59,173 nucleotides of DNA from Prevotella sp. (GTDB lineage: Bacteria; Bacteroidota; Bacteroidia; Bacteroidales; Bacteroidaceae). Positions 23,857-32,540 of this stretch are shown here, one piece after another. The stretch's first letter is position 1; each line of letters begins with the position of its first letter. Made by a program: the position numbers and the translations under genes. The DNA lies in NCBI GenBank assembly GCA_022788105.1, contig JALEVZ010000030.1, positions 1 through 59,173 of the forward strand, read 5' to 3'. The notes under the pieces are model-generated. The model was not told the DNA's origin. It searched no databases and saw only the letters and a program-made list of their open reading frames with translations.

Positions 23857-24036
23857 ATGCGAAGACGCATTTTCAGGTTCGTCAATCTGCCATTGGTCTA
23901 TATCGGCGTAGCAGTGTTTTGCCTTGCAAGACTCGTCCCGCCAAGCGCGGCAACTGCAGCTAACGCCATAAACATTGCGGCGTGGTTTCTTATCATAGCC
24001 GGTGTCGTAGGCTACGTCTACAGTAAGAAAGACTGA
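23857..24036 (+). CDS. 59-residue membrane protein closing the mmd operon
   Basis: A short protein beginning MRRRIFRFVNLPLVYIGVAV with two hydrophobic segments (about residues 11-25 and 37-55) and a basic end (YSKKD). It lies 9 nt behind the biotin-carrier gene and just before a strong terminator. At this position many anaerobe operons carry the large membrane beta subunit that couples decarboxylation to sodium export; none is present here. I cannot assign a function. A membrane anchor for the carboxylase is one possibility. Confidence 0.6.
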   Translation: MRRRIFRFVNLPLVYIGVAVFCLARLVPPSAATAANAINIAAWFLIIAGVVGYVYSKKD

Positions 24037-24067
24037 CCGCGTCAAGCAGACAACTCATAAGACAGAC

Positions 24068-24111
24068 AAAGGGCTGTGTCATGGATTCCGTGACACAGCC
24101 CTTTTGTTTTA
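24068..24111 (+). terminator. Terminator after the mmd operon
   Basis: A 14-bp stem (AAAGGGCTGTGTCA with TGACACAGCCCTTT) is followed by TGTTTTAT. It also lies downstream of the convergent GH38 gene, whose stop is about 80 nt away. Confidence 0.9.
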
Positions 24112-24185
24112 TCCTTGTCCGAGCCAGCCAACGGCGCTGGCAGCGTCAGGCCCCTGACTGGCTCAGATTAGAAGTCAATAGACTA

Positions 24186-27100
24186 TCAATACACCTCAAA
24201 CTCATGTATGCGTACAGCGTCGTAGTCAGCATTTTGTGTAGCGCTGACAACATACAGACGCACGTAACGAGCCTTGACGGGAGTGAACGTACGCTCCACC
24301 TCGTTCAGTTTGTTACCATTTATCATGTCGGCAGTCTTCCACTCCTCCTGCTCGCTGTTGCGATACTGCAACAGACAGGTGCTGGTGATATACACAGAAG
24401 ACTCCTCGCCAGCGTTTGCCAGATACCATCCGCTGATAGTGTGCTCACCGTCGAGCTGGAAGCTTACATAGTAAGGAGCACCCTTTATGTCACACCACTT
24501 TGTCTTGAGGTCGCCATCGATGAGGTTCGAAGCAGCCTCCTTCGGGCTGTACTCGCCAGAGCAAGCTACAATCTTGGCGTTTTTCAGTATGCTCTTCTTT
24601 GCAGACTTTGTAGCAAGTTCATCGACGCGGTTGCCTGTTTTGAAGAGCGAGCCAGCCGGTACACACTGTGCCCCCTCGTTGACTACAGTAGCTGCAAACA
24701 CCACGATGCTCTCGTCTTCTGGCAGTACCAGCTGACGGGCACCCTTCGGGATGTCGATTCCATACTTGAACATGTAGGCGAACTCATAAGGCTTGTCGGC
24801 AGTAGACGAGTGGCTGTGGTTGCCAACATAAGCCACCTCTGCGTTCTTCAGATAACCCATAGTGTGACCCGTATGTCCCCACTGTCCTACGAAACCGCTA
24901 TAGAACGGCACGTCAACATTGACAGCGTTTGCACCGACCTTGAACGTAGCCTTGCGGTCGCCACGTGACGATGCAGCAAGCAGATACACCTTATTATAAT
25001 TGCCAGCAGGCAGGTCAATGACATTGCCCTTACATACCACACCGTTCAGTCCGTCTTTTTCGCCGAACACAAACTTCACATTGTCTACAGTGATGCCCTC
25101 GTCAGGAATCAGCTCTGCAGCGTAGCTGTTGCCACCTTCAAAGTTGGCAGCAGTGCGGAAGCCATTGAATGTGAAACAGCTCTTGTCCATAGGCAGACTC
25201 ACCTGTTCCTGCTGTGCCTCGCTCTGACCATGCTTCTTCAGACGCACCTTATAGGTACGCACGCTGAACGGAGTCACGCTGACATTCAGCTTGTTACCGC
25301 TGAATGTAGCCTCGCCTTTGGTCTTCTCAGTACCGTCAGCCTCAACAGCGCTCTCGATGTCGCCAGCAAATGTCACCACAGCGTTCTGTGCCTCCTTGCC
25401 CGTGTTTTCATACACACGTACAACAAACTCGTCGCTTGTCTCAGCCTTCTTCAGGGCGCGAACAGTCAGGTTGTCGTTGTCGATGCTTACGAATGAGAAC
25501 TCACGACCCAGTTCGCCCTTGTGCTTTGATGTAGCGAAGGCGCGCAACGGAGAGTTCAGCACGGTAGACTTCTTCACAGCCTGTGCCTTGTCAAGCTGAC
25601 CGGTATGACCCACGATGCTGTAAGTGAACTCATGGTAGCCCATATCCTGCTTGTCCTGATATACGTAGCCTCTGCCAGGCTTCGGAGCATAGAGCAATGA
25701 CAGACGCAATGTGTTGTCGTTAGGCTTGTCCCAACCATACTTGCAGTCGTTGAGCACTGTCACACCGTAGTCGCCACTACGGTCGGTGAGGTCTGTCCAC
25801 TCGTGAGAGTACACCTCATAGCTGTTTGCCTGGTTGTTGCCACGCTCCACGCTACCGAGACCGAGGTCGTAGGTAGCCTTCTCGTTGCTCACATTGAGCG
25901 GGAAGTTAACCTTCAGCAGAGAGTTGAGAGAGTGCCAGTCCACCTCGTTGTAAACGTCGATACGGTCGGCAAGAGCACCCTCGTAAAGACGAATGTACTG
26001 TGCAAACTTCGAGTCACCATAGGTCTTTGTCACACGGAGAGTCTTGCGCAGCGCGCCGTCTTCGATGAGCTTCACGCTCACGTTGGCGTCTACATTGACA
26101 GGCTCCTTGTCAAGCGTGGGCTTCAGAATCTCCCATGCAGGCCATGCCTCAGACTTGCAGTCGTCAAACACCACAAGACCTACCGACTTGCCAGCAGCAA
26201 CGAGCTGTTTGCCGTTGCGCTTGTCCACGATAGAAGAAATGTTGCCAGCCTTGTCTACGCTGAGTTTGTAGACAGAGTTTTCTATTGTGTTGGCGTCTTT
26301 TTCAGCCATAGCGACAGCCTTACCGCCAGCCTTCACACTGATTACGCTGAGACCTGTAGCAGGCACCTTTGCGGCTACCAACAGGTGGCGATTGCCCTTA
26401 GAGTCGGCTACGACCTGTGAGGCGAGCTTCTTGCCGTTGGCATCGGTCACAGTGTAAGCTGCCGCTGTCTGCGGAAGAGTGACAGTCACCACATCGCTTA
26501 CTGGGAACGACTCCGTGTTGTAGAGCACTACGGGTGTGCCGCTGACGTTGGTGTTCATCTTTGCTGCGATAGAACCTACAGCAGTGGTGAGCACATTGGA
26601 GAAGCGCTGGAGCGAGATAAGCTCGTCGTTCCAAGAGAACTCATAGGCACGCGGTATGCTGGTGCCAGGCAGGTCGTCGTGGAACTGATGTACCAGCACA
26701 CGCTTCCATGTGTCGTCGAGAATGTCGTGCGGATATGTAGCGGTGCCAAGCCACTGAGCAGCCACAGAGGCGCGCTCGGCAGCGTCGCCGAGGTGCTCGT
26801 TCTGACGGTTGTACAGTTTCATCGCAGCCTGTGAGGTGTAACATCCTGTGCCATGAACGTCCATAAGCAGCTCGCCGTCAAACACCGGCAGCTCAGGATG
26901 CTTGTCAAAGGGCATGAACTCCTTATACAAGCGGTCGCTTGTAGAACTGATAATCTCAACCGGACCATTACCCTTTATGCCCTTCTCCAACGCGCGGACA
27001 GAGGGGATGGTGGGTGAGCCACCCGTGTCGCCAGTACCGTAGTAGCGGTAAACCATGCCGAGCGGACTCTCTGTTATCTCTTTCTGTATCTTCTCGTTAG

Positions 27101-27773
27101 CAGACAAATCTTCATCCTTGAAGCGCTGACCGTAGCTGAAGCCGTGGGTCATCATGATGCGGCTGCCGTCGACACCCTGCCACAAGCCGATGGTGTAGGG
27201 ATATTTCTTGTTTCCTTCGTAGAAAGGATTTTTACGCCATCCGAGCTTCTGCGAAGAGAAACCGATGAGTCCGCAGTGTGCGGCGAGGGTCGGCAGGTCA
27301 TATCCAAAGCCGAAGCAGTCGGGCAAGAACACGTCCGTGCTCTCTTTGCCGAACTCCTGACGATAGAAGGTCTGGCCGATGAGAATGTTGCGAAGCCACG
27401 ACTCCGGCGACACGATGACCGTCTCGTTGGCGTCCCATCCGCTGCCGGTGAGGTGCCAGCGGCCGTTGGCAACATACTGCTTCATCTGTTCAAACTCGTT
27501 GGGATAGTACTCCTTCATCCATGAGTACTTCACTGCACCTTCAAAGTTGAAGACATAGTTAGGATAGGTTTTAAGCAGGTAGAGGTTCTGCGTCAAGGTC
27601 TTCCACACATAACTCTTAATGGTGGTCTGGATGTCCCAGTTCCACTGAGTGTCAAGGTGAGCGTCAGCCACCATATAGGCTTTGACCCGTTTGTTGCCGT
27701 CTGCCTGCTGCGCATTTACAGCACTTGCTGCAAAGCACGAAGCCACAAGGAGGGCATACATTTTTTTTTGCAT
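24186..27773 (-). CDS. Secreted GH38 alpha-mannosidase with C-terminal F5/8C-type domain
   Basis: A 1195-residue glycosidase that removes alpha-mannose from glycans such as host N-glycans. It has a type I signal peptide (cleavage after AVNA, about residue 21). The GH38 catalytic domain starts with the metal-site motif ADAHLDTQWNW and has the nucleophile Asp in FLPDCFGFG (about residue 152) and the metal/active-site VHQFHDDLPGTS. A large beta-sandwich region follows. The last about 140 residues resemble a discoidin/F5-8C carbohydrate-binding domain (AASNLIDGDLKTKWCD, ending VRIHEFEVY). It has its own promoter and no neighbouring SusC/D pair. Confidence 0.93.
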   Translation of the reverse strand: MQKKMYALLVASCFAASAVNAQQADGNKRVKAYMVADAHLDTQWNWDIQTTIKSYVWKTLTQNLYLLKTYPNYVFNFEGAVKYSWMKEYYPNEFEQMKQYVANGRWHLTGSGWDANETVIVSPESWLRNILIGQTFYRQEFGKESTDVFLPDCFGFGYDLPTLAAHCGLIGFSSQKLGWRKNPFYEGNKKYPYTIGLWQGVDGSRIMMTHGFSYGQRFKDEDLSANEKIQKEITESPLGMVYRYYGTGDTGGSPTIPSVRALEKGIKGNGPVEIISSTSDRLYKEFMPFDKHPELPVFDGELLMDVHGTGCYTSQAAMKLYNRQNEHLGDAAERASVAAQWLGTATYPHDILDDTWKRVLVHQFHDDLPGTSIPRAYEFSWNDELISLQRFSNVLTTAVGSIAAKMNTNVSGTPVVLYNTESFPVSDVVTVTLPQTAAAYTVTDANGKKLASQVVADSKGNRHLLVAAKVPATGLSVISVKAGGKAVAMAEKDANTIENSVYKLSVDKAGNISSIVDKRNGKQLVAAGKSVGLVVFDDCKSEAWPAWEILKPTLDKEPVNVDANVSVKLIEDGALRKTLRVTKTYGDSKFAQYIRLYEGALADRIDVYNEVDWHSLNSLLKVNFPLNVSNEKATYDLGLGSVERGNNQANSYEVYSHEWTDLTDRSGDYGVTVLNDCKYGWDKPNDNTLRLSLLYAPKPGRGYVYQDKQDMGYHEFTYSIVGHTGQLDKAQAVKKSTVLNSPLRAFATSKHKGELGREFSFVSIDNDNLTVRALKKAETSDEFVVRVYENTGKEAQNAVVTFAGDIESAVEADGTEKTKGEATFSGNKLNVSVTPFSVRTYKVRLKKHGQSEAQQEQVSLPMDKSCFTFNGFRTAANFEGGNSYAAELIPDEGITVDNVKFVFGEKDGLNGVVCKGNVIDLPAGNYNKVYLLAASSRGDRKATFKVGANAVNVDVPFYSGFVGQWGHTGHTMGYLKNAEVAYVGNHSHSSTADKPYEFAYMFKYGIDIPKGARQLVLPEDESIVVFAATVVNEGAQCVPAGSLFKTGNRVDELATKSAKKSILKNAKIVACSGEYSPKEAASNLIDGDLKTKWCDIKGAPYYVSFQLDGEHTISGWYLANAGEESSVYITSTCLLQYRNSEQEEWKTADMINGNKLNEVERTFTPVKARYVRLYVVSATQNADYDAVRIHEFEVY

Positions 27774-27852
27774 AATTGTAAGTTTAAATATAATAGTTAA
27801 CTAAATGTTATTGTATTAGGCTTTTTAAGTCCGCTTTCATTCAAGTAGTATG

Positions 27853-27883
27853 CAAAGGTAATCCAAATAAAAGACAACTCAAA
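27853..27883 (-). promoter_or_regulatory. Promoter of the alpha-mannosidase gene
   Basis: TTTG (27880-27883) and TACCTTTG (27853-27860) on the minus strand are 19 nt apart, a textbook Bacteroidota promoter. The gene starts 79 nt downstream. Confidence 0.75.
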
Positions 27884-28032
27884 ACAAAATCGGGGCTTTT
27901 TTACTGCTAAAGCGCACTATCTCTCACACACGCCTGCCCCACCCTCCGCCACACGGTCTGGGACTCATAATAAAACGACGGTTTTCACCGAAAGCCACGA
28001 AATCAAAATGTAAGCAAAATGCGAATAATAAC

Positions 28033-28195
28033 GACATTTTGCTCAACAATAGCGACATTTGCTTACGCCAATCCTTAACAACCGTTAAAAGTCAATCGAC
28101 CTTCCCATTAGGCCCATTTGACGACGTCATTTGGCCCATTTGACAGCGTCAGTACGGCCGTTTGGCAGCCTCAAACGAGCCCTTTCATTTTGTCA
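28033..28195 (+). repeat. 163-nt interspersed repeat, copy 2
   Basis: Runs from GACATTTTGCT through TTAACAACCGTTAA to CATTTTGTCA on the plus strand, the same length and spacing as the other copies. It has TTCCCATTAGGCCCATTTG at the conserved position. It lies in a divergent spacer, 78 nt before the -7 box that faces the regulator remnant. Confidence 0.9.
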
Positions 28196-28272
28196 GTAGA
28201 GGCGTTTGGCACTAAAACAACGGAAAAGTAAAAAACCGAGAAGATTGTTTAACACTTTTCATAATAATTGCG

Positions 28273-28280
28273 TAAATTTG
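28273..28280 (+). promoter_or_regulatory. -7 box ahead of the regulator remnant
   Basis: TAAATTTG matches the consensus and lies 40 nt before the ATG of the 40-codon remnant at 28321. No strong -33 element is seen at the standard distance. Confidence 0.45.
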
Positions 28281-28320
28281 TATTCCGTATTTACAACTAA
28301 TGCCCAAACAACCATAATAT

Positions 28321-28443
28321 ATGCTAACACTGTTTAGCTTCATTCCGTTCATGGTGTGCGCCTGTTGGTTTGTCACATTCGCACTGCACTACCGCAAGAG
28401 TGACACACCGAAGCGGTTGCTCACTCATTTCCTTGCAGTATGA
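28321..28443 (+). pseudogene. N-terminal remnant of a membrane AraC-type regulator
   Basis: A 40-codon frame (MLTLFSFIPFMVCACWFVTF then ALHYRKSDTPKRLL) ends at TGA. The pattern of one hydrophobic segment followed by HYRKxDxxKRLLTxFL resembles the N-terminus of Bacteroidota membrane-embedded AraC-family regulators. These continue with more membrane segments and a DNA-binding domain. None of that is present: after the stop all frames close quickly and the next gene is unrelated. A -7 promoter box sits 40 nt upstream. I read it as a decayed gene; a real small membrane peptide is the alternative. Confidence 0.45.
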
Positions 28444-28524
28444 CGGCCTCGCGCTTTGTCTTCGTTTTTTAACCGGAGGCAAAAATATAGCGACGTTTAG
28501 CAATGCGGTCTCGGTTTTTATCAC

Positions 28525-28532
28525 TATCTTTG
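28525..28532 (+). promoter_or_regulatory. -7 box of the 115-aa gene/ygiQ operon
   Basis: TATCTTTG matches TAnnTTTG and lies 108 nt before the 28641 start codon. A TTTA at 28496 is a weak and distant -33 candidate. Confidence 0.5.
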
Positions 28533-28640
28533 TAGTCAGATAGGTCGCGTCTGGCAATGGCGCTCAAGCAAGGCTTGACGTCTGACATGACGCTGCCAAC
28601 ACATCACACCAAGAATATTAACACTAAAACACTACGTATT

Positions 28641-28988
28641 ATGTATAAAATACAAGCCAATGCCTCTGGCACAAGATCAATAGAAATCAGTGAACAGCAC
28701 CTGCAGACCATCGAGCGCTACTCGCTGCTGAAGAATCTTATCGACAGCAACGGCATAATAGATGAAAGTGTGCTTGACAAGCTGAAACTCAACGTACGCT
28801 CCATGCTTGAGTCTGAGGCTGGCAAAGACAAAGACTTGCTGGACCTATGCCTTGACGTGATATATAACAGCAACATGAAAGCCTTCGGACTGCATAAGCT
28901 CATACTGCTGTATGTCGCATGGAGTCAGGACGAAGGTGAGAAAAACGAAACTGAAGGAGACAACGCGGAAGAACAAAACGACAAGTAA
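28641..28988 (+). CDS. Unrecognised 115-aa protein upstream of ygiQ
   Basis: I do not recognise this family. The protein is soluble and mostly helical in appearance, starting MYKIQANASGTRSIEISEQH. It has a conserved-looking middle (LIDSNGIIDESVLDKLKLNV) and a strongly acidic, Asn/Glu-rich end. The start at 28641 was chosen because earlier in-frame ATGs at 28557 and 28587 add an untypical leader close to the promoter. Its stop overlaps the ygiQ start (TAATG), so it is very likely co-translated with that radical-SAM enzyme and may assist it. Confidence 0.7.
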   Translation: MYKIQANASGTRSIEISEQHLQTIERYSLLKNLIDSNGIIDESVLDKLKLNVRSMLESEAGKDKDLLDLCLDVIYNSNMKAFGLHKLILLYVAWSQDEGEKNETEGDNAEEQNDK

Positions 28989-31105
28989 TGACCGACTATC
29001 AGCTTTCGGACTGGCTTCCTACCACACGCAAGGAGATGGACATCAGAGGATGGGAGGAAGCCGACGTCATCCTGTTCTCGGCAGACGCCTACGTAGACCA
29101 CCCTTCTTTCGGAGCGGCGGTGATAGGTCGTACGCTTGAAGCACAAGGGTTGCGTGTGGCGATAGTGCCGCAACCAGACTGGCACGGCGACTACCGCGAC
29201 TTCAAGAAGTTGGGGCGTCCACGCCTGTTCTTTGGCATTGCACCTGGCTGCATGGACTCGATGGTGAACAAATACACCGCCAACAAGCGCCTCAGATCTG
29301 AAGACGCATACAGTCCCGACGGCCGCCACGACTGCCGACCAGAATATCCGACAATTGTATATACAAAGATTTTAAAGGAGATTTATCCCGATGTGCCAGT
29401 GGTGTTGGGTGGCATTGAAGCGTCGATGCGACGCCTCACCCACTACGACTACTGGCAAGACCGTCTGCGCCCCAGCATATTGGTTGACTCTGGTGCTGAC
29501 CTGCTGATTTACGGCATGGGCGAGAAGCCTATCTGCGAACTGACACGTCAGATGGAGGAAGGACGCAATATAAGCGACATAACGGAGATACCGCAAACGG
29601 CATATCTGTGCGACAAAAAGGCTGACATGCAATATGCGACAGACGACATTGTGCTGCACAGCCACGAAGAGTGTCTTCAAAACAAGAAGGCACAAGCCGA
29701 AAACTTCAGACATATCGAGGAGGAGAGCAACAAGATACACGCCAACAGGATAGTCCAAGAGGTGGGCAGACAGGTTGTGGTGGTGAATCCTCCATATCCG
29801 CCGATGACCACCGAAGAACTGGACAGGTCGTATGAGTTGCCTTACACCAGACTGCCACACCCGAAATATAAGAACAAACGCATACCAGCATACGAAATGA
29901 TTAAGTTCTCAGTGAACATTCATCGCGGATGCTTCGGAGGCTGTGCGTTCTGTACGATAAGCGCACATCAGGGTAAGTTTATTTCCTGTCGTAGCAAAAA
30001 GAGCATATTGGAGGAGGTGAAGAAGGTGTCAGAGATGCCGGGATTTAAGGGTTATCTGTCCGATCTCGGAGGACCTTCCGCCAACATGTATGGCATGGAG
30101 GGCAAGAACAAGAAGGCATGTGCTGCATGCAAACGACCGTCGTGCATCAACCCGCAGGTGTGTCCGAACCTGAACACCGACCACTCAAAGCTGCTTGAAA
30201 TATATCGCGCCGTAGACGCGCTGCCGTACATCAAGAAGAGTTTTATAGGCAGTGGTGTGCGCTACGACCTGCTGCTGCACAGAAGTAAAGACGAGAATGT
30301 GAACAAGGCGGCGAGGGAATATACTAGCGAACTGATTGTCAACCACGTGAGCGGACGTCTGAAAGTGGCACCCGAACACACCTGTCCTGCCGTGCTGAAG
30401 CTGATGCGCAAGCCTTCGTTTGAGCTGTTCAACGAGTTTAAGAAGGTGTTTGAGAAGATAAACGCGGAGGAGAATCTAAGACAACAGATTATACCCTACT
30501 TCATAAGTTCGCATCCGGGATGTCACGAAGCGGACATGGCGGAGCTGGCGGTGCAGACGAAGAAGTTGGACTTCCACCTGGAACAGGTGCAGGACTTCAC
30601 CCCCACCCCTATGACTGTCAGCACTGAGACATGGTACACGGGCTACGACCCCTACACACTTGAGCCTGTATTCTCGGCCCACACGCCTAAAGAGAAACTT
30701 GCACAGCGCATGTTCTTCTTCTGGTACAAGCCGGAAGAGCGTCGCAACATAGAATATGAGCTGAAGAAAATAGGCAGAAGCGACCTGATAAGCCAGCTTT
30801 ATGGCAACAAGGGCTTCGCTCCCGCATATAGCGCCGACAGCCGTCAGGACAAGACTGAGCATAGGACTGCGGGCAGGAGAGATGCTTCGAGCAGAGATTT
30901 TACGGGCAGAAGAGATGGCTCTGGAAGGGATTTTGCTGGAAGGAAACGGTTCTCTTCTACACAAGAACCTGCTGTCAAGAATAAGGGCAAACGCTACGTT
31001 CCAACAGACGAAGCACAAAACTCGCGCTACGCTAAAGACTCAAACAAGGGTAGCCGAGGAAGAGGTAGATATAAAGACAACTCTTCTTCTAAACAGCGTT
31101 GGTAA
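28988..31105 (+). CDS. YgiQ-family radical SAM protein
   Basis: A 705-residue radical-SAM enzyme. The three cysteines of the [4Fe-4S] centre are in HRGCFGGCAFCTISAHQG (about residue 315). They are preceded by the N-terminal YgiQ domain (ILFSADAYVDHPSFGAAVIGR) and followed by the conserved extra cysteines KKACAACKRPSCINPQVCPNL and the DFTPTPMT segment. The last about 100 residues are low-complexity, rich in Arg, Gly and Ser (GRRDGSGRDFAGRK), and may bind RNA. The reaction of YgiQ proteins is not established. It follows the 115-aa gene with a 1-nt overlap. Confidence 0.93.
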   Translation: MTDYQLSDWLPTTRKEMDIRGWEEADVILFSADAYVDHPSFGAAVIGRTLEAQGLRVAIVPQPDWHGDYRDFKKLGRPRLFFGIAPGCMDSMVNKYTANKRLRSEDAYSPDGRHDCRPEYPTIVYTKILKEIYPDVPVVLGGIEASMRRLTHYDYWQDRLRPSILVDSGADLLIYGMGEKPICELTRQMEEGRNISDITEIPQTAYLCDKKADMQYATDDIVLHSHEECLQNKKAQAENFRHIEEESNKIHANRIVQEVGRQVVVVNPPYPPMTTEELDRSYELPYTRLPHPKYKNKRIPAYEMIKFSVNIHRGCFGGCAFCTISAHQGKFISCRSKKSILEEVKKVSEMPGFKGYLSDLGGPSANMYGMEGKNKKACAACKRPSCINPQVCPNLNTDHSKLLEIYRAVDALPYIKKSFIGSGVRYDLLLHRSKDENVNKAAREYTSELIVNHVSGRLKVAPEHTCPAVLKLMRKPSFELFNEFKKVFEKINAEENLRQQIIPYFISSHPGCHEADMAELAVQTKKLDFHLEQVQDFTPTPMTVSTETWYTGYDPYTLEPVFSAHTPKEKLAQRMFFFWYKPEERRNIEYELKKIGRSDLISQLYGNKGFAPAYSADSRQDKTEHRTAGRRDASSRDFTGRRDGSGRDFAGRKRFSSTQEPAVKNKGKRYVPTDEAQNSRYAKDSNKGSRGRGRYKDNSSSKQRW

Positions 31106-31143
31106 CGCATCGACAACTGACAGCGTCATAACATAGATAAACA

Positions 31144-31200
31144 AAAACACCAATGAGAGCGTTTTACATTATATAAACCCGCTTTCATTGGTGTTTTATT
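31144..31200. terminator. Bidirectional terminator between ygiQ and binding-protein gene
   Basis: AAAACACCAATGAGAGC pairs with GCTTTCATTGGTGTTTT (one mismatch) and has A-rich and T-rich flanks, so it can serve both convergent genes. Confidence 0.8.
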
Positions 31201-31201
31201 T

Positions 31202-32446
31202 TTACTGCTCGTAGTAACGGAGTGAGCGCTTGCTGGTGATTGCTGCATTGTTGCCAAGTGTTTTCTTACCGTTAAGAGCATCTTTGTCGCTGAGCGACTC
31301 CTTATTTTTGTTCTTTTCCTTATTGCTTTTCGACTCCTTTGCAAACAACTCTGGGTGGAAGATTGCAGCCAAGTCGCTTAACAAGAAGTCTGGTCTGAAC
31401 GAGATTTCGTTGAAGTATGGTGTTTTCAGATTGTTGCACTGAAACACGCCTCCGTTCTTAAACGCCTTTATCTGCGAGTATCCATGATATTCTGACAACA
31501 AATCGGCTTTGGAAAGAGGACGCTCACCTGAATATATGAACAGCCACACATCAGCAGCGTGGGCTTTATCCAACACGGCTTCTGGCGACAATGACAACGA
31601 GCCGCAATGGGTGTCGGAAGCGAAGACATAGTTGCCATTGGCGTCGGCAATGAGGTTTGCCATTGTGCTCTTACCGCCAGGACAAAACCATGTTCCACTC
31701 GTCACGCGCTCCGTAAGCACTGTCGGACGGGTCGCCGCTGAGGCTGCCAAAGTCTTTATTCGGGTGTAGTTGGCCTTCACCTTATTATATAATGCGTCTG
31801 CCTCCGCCTCACGACCGAACAACATGCCGTAGAACTTCATCCACTCGGCACGCCCCAGAGCACTCGTCTCCATATATTCTGCACACTCCACAACAGCACA
31901 ACCTGTCCTTGTAAGCTTACTGTTGTCGCTTCCTTCAAATGCAGACAAGAAAGCCGTCTGGGCACGAGCTTGAACCACTTGTTCTATGTTCGGACTCATA
32001 CTGCTACCACAATCGTAGACCGTGCCGTCTGAAATGGCCTTCGTCAGCTGCGGAATATTAAGGTAATTGGTATCAAACACACCGCAAACCTTGTCCTGAC
32101 AGCCAAGCCACATCATGAGTTGACACAACGGAGACATGCCTACGATGGCACGAGTAATGGGCACCTCGATCGTGGTGCCATCTTTATGAGACGTTTTTGA
32201 GAATGACACGGAATCTTCACGACGCACGAGGTAGTACTTGTCAAGCAGCTCGCCTTTCCGCCACGGGTTCTTTATGCCGACTTCAACATGGTCGGCATAA
32301 CGCACCGTTGTGAGCAGTTCAGCATGCTCGTAGCGTATGGTGTCGCCTGACTTGCCGTCTGACTTCGCCTTAAATCCACATGCTCCCAACAGCAACACGC
32401 AACACACGGCTGCCGACTGCAAAACAAAATGAAATAGATTCCGCAT
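31202..32446 (-). CDS. ABC transporter substrate-binding lipoprotein (BtuF/FepB-like)
   Basis: A 414-residue lipoprotein with signal peptide and lipobox LGAC (Cys about residue 23). The body resembles the periplasmic-binding family for iron complexes and cobalamin: an N-terminal lobe with TRAIVGMSPLCQLMMWLG, a long central helix and a C-terminal lobe (TSGTWFCPGGKSTMANLI). No permease or ATPase gene is adjacent, so the ligand is open. The last about 45 residues form a Lys/Ser/Asn-rich tail (KESKSNKEKNKNKES) not expected in the family. Three and a half 22-nt tandem repeats lie directly upstream of the start. Confidence 0.82.
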   Translation of the reverse strand: MRNLFHFVLQSAAVCCVLLLGACGFKAKSDGKSGDTIRYEHAELLTTVRYADHVEVGIKNPWRKGELLDKYYLVRREDSVSFSKTSHKDGTTIEVPITRAIVGMSPLCQLMMWLGCQDKVCGVFDTNYLNIPQLTKAISDGTVYDCGSSMSPNIEQVVQARAQTAFLSAFEGSDNSKLTRTGCAVVECAEYMETSALGRAEWMKFYGMLFGREAEADALYNKVKANYTRIKTLAASAATRPTVLTERVTSGTWFCPGGKSTMANLIADANGNYVFASDTHCGSLSLSPEAVLDKAHAADVWLFIYSGERPLSKADLLSEYHGYSQIKAFKNGGVFQCNNLKTPYFNEISFRPDFLLSDLAAIFHPELFAKESKSNKEKNKNKESLSDKDALNGKKTLGNNAAITSKRSLRYYEQ

Positions 32447-32450
32447 ATTT

Positions 32451-32528
32451 CTTAATCTGCTTTGTTGCTCGTCTTAATCTGTTTTGTTGCTCAACTTAAT
32501 CAGTTTTGTTGCTCGACTTAATCTGCTT
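32451..32528 (-). repeat. 22-nt tandem repeat in the leader of the binding-protein gene
   Basis: Units at 32451-32472, 32473-32494 and 32495-32516 plus a half unit (32517-32528) share the plus-strand core CTTAATCTG-TTTGTTGCTC. On the minus strand each contains GAGCAACAAA and GATTAAG. The array starts 5 nt before the ATG and so lies in the untranslated leader. Twenty-two is not a multiple of three, which argues against coding. Confidence 0.9.
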
Positions 32529-32540
32529 GAGACCTGAACT

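Larger units (their letters stand above)
27774..28640. other. Long divergent spacer between alpha-mannosidase and ygiQ operon
   Basis: This 867-nt stretch holds the mannosidase promoter, repeat copy 2, two plus-strand -7 boxes (28273-28280 and 28525-28532) and a truncated regulator remnant (28321-28443). Nothing further was recognised. Confidence 0.6.
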
